Shown here: positions 5,665-9,620 of the stretch, piece after piece | Numbering within the stretch: the stretch's first letter is position 1 | Layout of the letters: every line of letters begins with the position of its first letter | Assembly (NCBI GenBank): GCA_002428085.1 | Contig: DJAA01000063.1 | Span: forward strand, 1-9,620 | Length of the DNA stretch: 9,620 bases | DNA from: Sulfurimonas sp. UBA6014 | Lineage (GTDB): Bacteria > Campylobacterota > Campylobacteria > Campylobacterales > Sulfurimonadaceae | Direction: 5' to 3' | Position numbers and translations under genes: made by a program | The notes under the pieces: model-generated | The model's input: the letters and a program-made list of their open reading frames with translations, nothing else | The model's database searches: none | What the model was told of the DNA's origin: nothing

Positions 5665-6411
5665 CTGCATAAAAGCAAGTAAAGAGGCAGCTATGGCGAC
5701 GTTTAAAGATTCTACGCCTCTATTCATGGGGATGCTAAGGGTGTCATTACAAAGCACTTGAACTTCGCTGGAGACTCCCTCGCTCTCATTGCCTATGACA
5801 AAAATTGTTTTTTCGTGCGGCACTAGTTCGTAAATACTGTGTTTGGCATGAGAAGAGAGAGCATATATTTTAGTGTCGCCAAGTGTTTTGAGTACATCTT
5901 CAATCGCTTCACAAAAATAGATGGGGAGTTTAAAAAGTGTTCCCGCACTCGCTTTTATAACAAGCGGCGAGATTTTCGCACTGTTTTTTTTAGGCAAGAT
6001 GATACCATCAACATTTCCAGCCGCACATGAACGGATGATCATCCCAAGATTTTGAGGGTTTTGGATGCCATCAAGGGCGATAAGTCTAAAAGAGCTTAGT
6101 TTTGCGATTTCATTTGCATTTTTATAGGTTTGCGCGATGATGTCGATGGCGACGCCTTGGTCTTGTTTGGCATTTTTGCTGATGCGGCTGAGAGCTTGTT
6201 TGGAGTGGTAGGAGATTTCAAGCCCTCTTTTTTGTGCGAGCGACAAAATCGTAGCCACCGCTCCGTCAGTTTTGTTGGAGTCTGCTAAGTGAATTTTGTG
6301 AATGTTGATGGTATCGTCTTGCAAAACCTCTATAACAACGTTTCTGCCATAGAGTGTTATGACCTTGTCAAAATACGCTTTTTTATGTAAATACTCTTGT
6401 GAATCTTGCAC
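5662..6411 (-). CDS. rlmB: TrmH/SpoU-family RNA 2'-O-ribose methyltransferase, RlmB-like
   Basis: 249 residues of the SPOUT (trefoil-knot) class, which transfer methyl from S-adenosylmethionine to a ribose 2'-OH in rRNA or tRNA. The N-terminal SpoU substrate-binding domain starts at TLYGRNVVIEVL (19-30). The catalytic domain has all three signature motifs: DGIQNPQNLGMIIRSC (114-129, with conserved Asn and Arg127), FVIGNESEGVS (204-214) and IPMNRGVESLNVAIAASLL (227-245). The two-domain layout and length fit RlmB, which modifies G2251 of 23S rRNA, but TrmH-family members are hard to separate by eye and another target is possible. The start is GTG at 6411 with AAGGG (complement of 6418-6422) six bases upstream; no ATG occurs before the domain. 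The stop TAG is formed by the terminal TAG of repeat copy C. It follows yaaA on the same strand with a 75-base gap and may share its transcript. Confidence 0.9.
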   Translation of the reverse strand: MQDSQEYLHKKAYFDKVITLYGRNVVIEVLQDDTINIHKIHLADSNKTDGAVATILSLAQKRGLEISYHSKQALSRISKNAKQDQGVAIDIIAQTYKNANEIAKLSSFRLIALDGIQNPQNLGMIIRSCAAGNVDGIILPKKNSAKISPLVIKASAGTLFKLPIYFCEAIEDVLKTLGDTKIYALSSHAKHSIYELVPHEKTIFVIGNESEGVSSEVQVLCNDTLSIPMNRGVESLNVAIAASLLAFMQ

Positions 6412-6486
6412 GAAATGCCCTTGTGTGAATTGGTGTCATGGTAGCATATATTGGCGTGAATCTGCGCGTTTTATATGCCTAGAAAT

Positions 6487-7212
6487 TTAGACGATAGCGT
6501 AAACTATCTCTTTTTTATTTTTGGTGATTTTGATTTCCTCTACGTGTAGCCCTTCGATTTCAAGTCCCATAAACGCATCTAAAGAGTCTATATTATGTTT
6601 TGCAACTTCCCGCAGAACTTTGCCTCTGTAAGCTTTCGCCCAGTGACTGACTATTTTGCCCTCTTTTAAAAACTTCAACGTCATGAAGGGTTTTGTCAGT
6701 TTGTAAAACTTTTCATAATATCCTGCCCGAAGGTCTAAAATCTCCTCATTTGCTAAGAGCAAATCGAGTTGATAAGTAAAGCGCTTGGAGTAAAATTTCT
6801 CAGGAGCATATTCTCTTAAGGTATTTGTTTGTTGGATTTTATAGTTGGCAATGGGGTCGCCTCCTAAGATTGGACCGTAAAGATTGGAAAAAATAATCGT
6901 GTTTTCTTTGAGATATTTTTGAGCTTTTTCATCCAGCGAAGCAAAATCAAGTGCCTCATATGCAACCCCTTGGTACCTCTCAATCGCGCACATGAGGGGT
7001 GAGGAAAAAAGATCACACATGTAGGGTTGGCACTCGCTAAATTTTTTAAATCCAAAAAGTTTGCATATTGCTTCTTGGCTGGCGGTTTTGAGTAAATCGT
7101 TGTAGGCTTGGAGGATTTCTTCTCTTGCTTTGTTTGAGCCTAGCAGCTCTTTTGCCCCTTCGTCTCCACCGCTTTGTTTGCTCTCAGAGGGCGAAAATAG
7201 TACTTTTAACAT
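6487..7212 (-). CDS. yaaA: YaaA-family protein (DUF328/UPF0246), peroxide-stress protein
   Basis: 241 residues, the normal family length. Recognisable stretches are LFSPSESK (5-12), RYQGVAYEALDF (79-90), LYGPILGGDPIANYK (111-125), LDLRAGYYEKFY (159-170) and SHWAKAYRGKVLRE (189-202). E. coli YaaA is induced by hydrogen peroxide and limits unincorporated intracellular iron, protecting DNA and proteins; the biochemical activity is not settled, and the same role here is inferred from the family. It is cytoplasmic with no signal sequence or membrane segment. The ATG at 7212 is preceded at seven bases by AAGG (complement of 7220-7223). It is divergent from the FecR gene; the gap between the two start codons holds 92 bases. 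A TAAAAT on the minus strand (complement of 7242-7247) could be its -10, but no peroxide-regulator operator can be recognised. Confidence 0.93.
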   Translation of the reverse strand: MLKVLFSPSESKQSGGDEGAKELLGSNKAREEILQAYNDLLKTASQEAICKLFGFKKFSECQPYMCDLFSSPLMCAIERYQGVAYEALDFASLDEKAQKYLKENTIIFSNLYGPILGGDPIANYKIQQTNTLREYAPEKFYSKRFTYQLDLLLANEEILDLRAGYYEKFYKLTKPFMTLKFLKEGKIVSHWAKAYRGKVLREVAKHNIDSLDAFMGLEIEGLHVEEIKITKNKKEIVYAIV

Positions 7213-7267
7213 AGGTTTGCCTTATGCAATAGATGAATAAAATTTTACCTCATTGTATCAATTTTAA

Positions 7268-7276
7268 TGCTATAAT
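7268..7276 (+). promoter_or_regulatory. Extended -10 promoter for the FecR-cyclase operon
   Basis: TGCTATAAT is a perfect extended -10 (TGN then TATAAT at 7271-7276). No good -35 lies at the usual distance, but the upstream sequence is T/A-rich, which is the known pattern for housekeeping promoters in Campylobacterota. The start would be near 7283, giving a leader of about 20 nt before ATG 7305. Confidence 0.7.
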
Positions 7277-7294
7277 CAACCCAAATTTACAAGC

Positions 7295-7298
7295 GAGG
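7295..7298 (+). promoter_or_regulatory. Ribosome binding site that fixes the FecR-protein start
   Basis: GAGG lies six bases before ATG 7305. The longer open frame from ATG 7233 would begin upstream of the predicted promoter and would put 24 non-signal residues before a clear signal peptide, so 7305 is the real start. Confidence 0.75.
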
Positions 7299-7304
7299 TT
7301 TGGT

Positions 7305-8006
7305 ATGAAACTGTTTTTATTATTTGTTTTGTCAGCTCTTTTTACATGGGCTAATGCAGGTTTAGTAGTTGGAACTGTCCAAAAAGTTGCGGGAAATGTG
7401 AAGGTCAAGAACGAAGGTTCTATCAAAAAAAATAGTGTCAATGCAGGGCTTGAGATGCAAGCTGGAGATTTGCTCACAACTGCCAAAGAAGCATCGGTAC
7501 TGATCAAACTCATAGATGGCTCAGCCGTTGTTTTGGATGCAAGTTCAAGTGTTTTGTTTGCGTCTGGTGACACTATAGAGCAGCAAGGCGGGAAGATTTT
7601 TTATAAAATAACATCCAGAGATGCCAAAAATGCACTTAAAATCAAAACACCTTTTGCCATTATCGGTATCAAAGGGACAACGTTTGTGGTCAATGCAACT
7701 GAGAACGCTTCCGTGACACTCAAAGAGGGTCTGATTGGGGTTACAAGTATAAAAGAGGAGTTTGAACTCTATAGAAAAAAAGTCCAAGAGGAGTTTAACA
7801 GCTTCATCGCAGACCAACAGTCTGAGTTTGAAAAATATAAAAACGAGCAAAATAAATATGCCGTTGCAGAAGCAACCAAAGAGTTTGACTTAGAAGCGGG
7901 AAATAGAATCTCATTTAGCGGTCAAAAAGTCAACGAAGATGCTTGGAGCAAGGAAGATGACGCAGAGTTTGAGCGTTTTGAACAACTGATAAACGCCTTC
8001 AAATAA
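7305..8006 (+). CDS. Exported FecR-domain protein
   Basis: 233 residues with a clear cleavable signal peptide, MKLFLLFVLSALFTWANA, cut before Gly19. A FecR-type domain follows (about 50-147), shown by AGDLLTTAKEASVLIKLIDG (53-72) and TPFAIIGIKGTTFVVNA (115-131). It continues into a charged helical stretch (149-195, repeating acidic, Phe and Lys positions) that could form a coiled coil, then an acidic C-terminus. Classical FecR is an inner-membrane anti-sigma regulator with a cytoplasmic N-terminus; this protein has neither that segment nor a membrane anchor and no sigma-factor gene adjoins, so it is more likely a periplasmic scaffold or sensor partner. It is translated just ahead of the CHASE2 cyclase, with four bases between stop and start. 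FecR-like proteins beside CHASE2 cyclases recur in bacteria, suggesting the domain presents a signal to CHASE2. That link is inferred. Confidence 0.88.
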   Translation: MKLFLLFVLSALFTWANAGLVVGTVQKVAGNVKVKNEGSIKKNSVNAGLEMQAGDLLTTAKEASVLIKLIDGSAVVLDASSSVLFASGDTIEQQGGKIFYKITSRDAKNALKIKTPFAIIGIKGTTFVVNATENASVTLKEGLIGVTSIKEEFELYRKKVQEEFNSFIADQQSEFEKYKNEQNKYAVAEATKEFDLEAGNRISFSGQKVNEDAWSKEDDAEFERFEQLINAFK

Positions 8007-8010
8007 AGTC

Positions 8011-9620
8011 ATGAAAGAGAAACTTCTATACTTAGGGTTGCTTGTTCCACTTTTGGTTGTGACGCTCTTGTTGCAGATATATAAAGTGGAACCTTTTGAG
8101 AGTTTTTCACTTCGTTTCAATGATATAAATTTCGCACTCCAAGAGAAAACTCCAAACGAAAATATCGTTTTTGTTGCAGTAGATGAGCCTAGCGTCAACG
8201 TCTATGGCAGATGGCCGTGGAATCGAGAAATACTCGCAAAAGGGATTGAAAATTTAAACCAAGCAGATGTTGTTTTGCTCGATATGATATTTTCAGAACC
8301 TACAAGCCAAGACCAAGATAGCGCACTCGCTGAGGCGATATCGGGCCTAAACAGCAGTGTTTGCGGTTTTTTCTTAAGACACAATGCTACGCAACAAATA
8401 ACTGATGCAGAGCTTGAAGTGCTCGGCGACTCCTCTTTGGATCTTCTTCAGTCTCAAGTCCAAGAGCATAAAAATCCATTTTTCATATCGGCCCCTTATG
8501 CAGAGATGAATATTTTAGGAGTTTTAGAGGCTTGTAGCCTCTCGGGAAGTTTTTCTACCCTCTCAGAGAGTGACCATTTGCTTCGCTCATACCCGATTGG
8601 AGTCTATTTTCAAAATCTTTTATACCCATCTTTGGCGTTGCAAGGTTTAAGACTGAAGTTTGATACCGATGTAAAAAGGGTAGATGCAACCCATGTCCAG
8701 ATTAACGATAAAGTGATTGGACTCAATGACAAAGGTTTTATCCGACTCAATTTTTACAAGCCTGAGCTCTATAAAACAATCTCCTTTTTGGATGTCGCAG
8801 AGCAAAAAATAAAGCCTGAATATTTTAAAGGTAAAATTGTGATTTTGGGTATCACTGAAGTGGGTGCGGGGGATGTTGTAAGTACTCCGATGGGCTCTAT
8901 GCCTGGACCGCTTTTACACTACACATTTCTTTCAAATTTACTCGAAAATCACCTTATAGTTGAACCCAAACATATTTCAAAAATACTCATGATATGTATG
9001 GTGTTCTTCCCTTTTATTTTAGTTTTGCTTCTTAAAAAAATTCTCTATCGGGCCATTTTAAATATCACTGCTTACTTGATGCTTTATGTTTTAATACGGT
9101 ATCTTTTTGTCCATGACATGATTTATATAGACCTGTTTTACCCACTTGTTGCGCTTATTCTGAGCGTTGTAGCTGTTGAGGCAATTGCATTTAATATCCA
9201 AGAAAAAGGGGGACGTTTTATGAGAAATGCTTTCTCAAGCTACCTCTCAGCGGATTTACTTGACCAACTTATAGAAAATCCTGAGGCACTTGCTCTTGGA
9301 GGTGAGAAGAAAGAGTTGACAATCCTTTTTAGTGATATTCGAGGGTTCACAACGATCTCAGAATCGATGGATCCTGTGAGTTTGATTACACTTCTGAACA
9401 GATATTTTACCCCCATGACAAACTCTGTTCTCAAACATGGCGGGATGCTTGATAAGTATATCGGAGATGCAGTGATGGCATTTTTTAATGCACCTGTTGA
9501 TGTCAAAGAGCATGCAAATGCAGGGTGTGAGACGGCTTTGGAGATGATAGAAAAACTCGATATCTTAAATGTGCAACTTGCAAAAGAGGGGATTCCTCCA
9601 ATTAAAATCGGCATAGGACT
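8011..9620 (+). CDS. CHASE2-domain class III adenylate/guanylate cyclase, 3'-truncated by window edge
   Basis: Open from ATG 8011 to the edge (536 complete codons, no stop). An N-terminal membrane helix (about 4-23) leads into an extracytoplasmic CHASE2 domain (about 30-315), recognised by VFVAVDEPSVNVYGRWPWNR early on, VVLLDMIFSEP, and the late KIVILGITEVGAGD and STPMGSMPGPLLH. Three helices follow (about 324-341, 347-368, 372-392), the usual CHASE2 arrangement. The catalytic domain starts near residue 430: metal-binding Asp442 in FSDIRGFT and Asp486 in DKYIGDAVMAFF. Lys482 in LDKYIGD sits where adenylate cyclases select adenine, so ATP to cAMP is favoured over cGMP. The catalytic end lies outside the window, so the transition-state residues cannot be checked. 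There is no strong ribosome site before ATG 8011; translation is probably coupled to the FecR gene. Confidence 0.93.
   Translation, partial: MKEKLLYLGLLVPLLVVTLLLQIYKVEPFESFSLRFNDINFALQEKTPNENIVFVAVDEPSVNVYGRWPWNREILAKGIENLNQADVVLLDMIFSEPTSQDQDSALAEAISGLNSSVCGFFLRHNATQQITDAELEVLGDSSLDLLQSQVQEHKNPFFISAPYAEMNILGVLEACSLSGSFSTLSESDHLLRSYPIGVYFQNLLYPSLALQGLRLKFDTDVKRVDATHVQINDKVIGLNDKGFIRLNFYKPELYKTISFLDVAEQKIKPEYFKGKIVILGITEVGAGDVVSTPMGSMPGPLLHYTFLSNLLENHLIVEPKHISKILMICMVFFPFILVLLLKKILYRAILNITAYLMLYVLIRYLFVHDMIYIDLFYPLVALILSVVAVEAIAFNIQEKGGRFMRNAFSSYLSADLLDQLIENPEALALGGEKKELTILFSDIRGFTTISESMDPVSLITLLNRYFTPMTNSVLKHGGMLDKYIGDAVMAFFNAPVDVKEHANAGCETALEMIEKLDILNVQLAKEGIPPIKIGIG

Noticed and set aside
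6493..6522. GATAG/CTATC hairpin followed by a T-rich run, terminator-like on the plus strand
   Set aside because: The stem has only five A/T-rich pairs, the site lies inside the yaaA coding end, and no plus-strand gene is there to terminate.
7233..7304. Longer FecR protein starting at ATG 7233
   Set aside because: The added residues precede a clear signal peptide and the start would lie upstream of the extended -10; ATG 7305 has a proper ribosome site.
9240..9614. Minus-strand open frame of 124 codons
   Set aside because: It is antisense to the conserved catalytic domain of the cyclase, has low-complexity Ser-rich content and no recognisable domain.

Overview
The window looks like chromosomal DNA of a Campylobacterota (epsilonproteobacterial) free-living species, in the range of Sulfurospirillum, Sulfurimonas or Sulfuricurvum. 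This is an inference from the AT-rich coding style, the OprD-type porin, dense two-component and second-messenger signalling, and an extended -10 promoter lacking a -35 box. No marker gene fixes the genus.

Layout. Positions 1-974 (+) are the C-terminal end of a hybrid histidine kinase (receiver, HPt, extra helical tail). It meets tail-to-tail, with overlapping stop codons, a membrane diguanylate cyclase with a periplasmic solute-binding-type sensor (971-2338, -). A long palindromic REP-like element separates that gene from an OprD-type porin (2505-3818, -). A divergent control region (3819-4091) carries back-to-back sigma70-like promoters that share a -35 block, and a second repeat element that would lie in the porin leader. 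Rightwards follow two tightly spaced genes: a small exported protein that looks like a free-standing subtilase propeptide (4092-4493), and a lipoprotein S8 subtilase with an intact catalytic triad (4495-5556). A third repeat element lies between the subtilase and a TrmH/RlmB-family rRNA methyltransferase (5662-6411, -). Next come a YaaA-family protein (6487-7212, -) and, divergently, an exported FecR-domain protein (7305-8006, +) followed 4 nt later by a CHASE2 adenylate/guanylate cyclase that runs off the right edge (8011-9620, +).

Themes. Envelope sensing is coupled to phosphorelay, c-di-GMP and probably cAMP. The most unusual part is the centre. The propeptide and catalytic domain of a subtilisin-like protease are made as two separately exported proteins, and the pair is bracketed by a perfect 24-bp inverted repeat (3858-3881 and 5641-5664). 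Those repeats are the outer ends of two MITE-like elements in opposite orientation, so 3858-5664 looks like a mobile or invertible cassette that also contains the porin promoter.

No RNA genes, CRISPR array, integrase or transposase gene is visible, and no gene-free stretch exceeds 300 bases.
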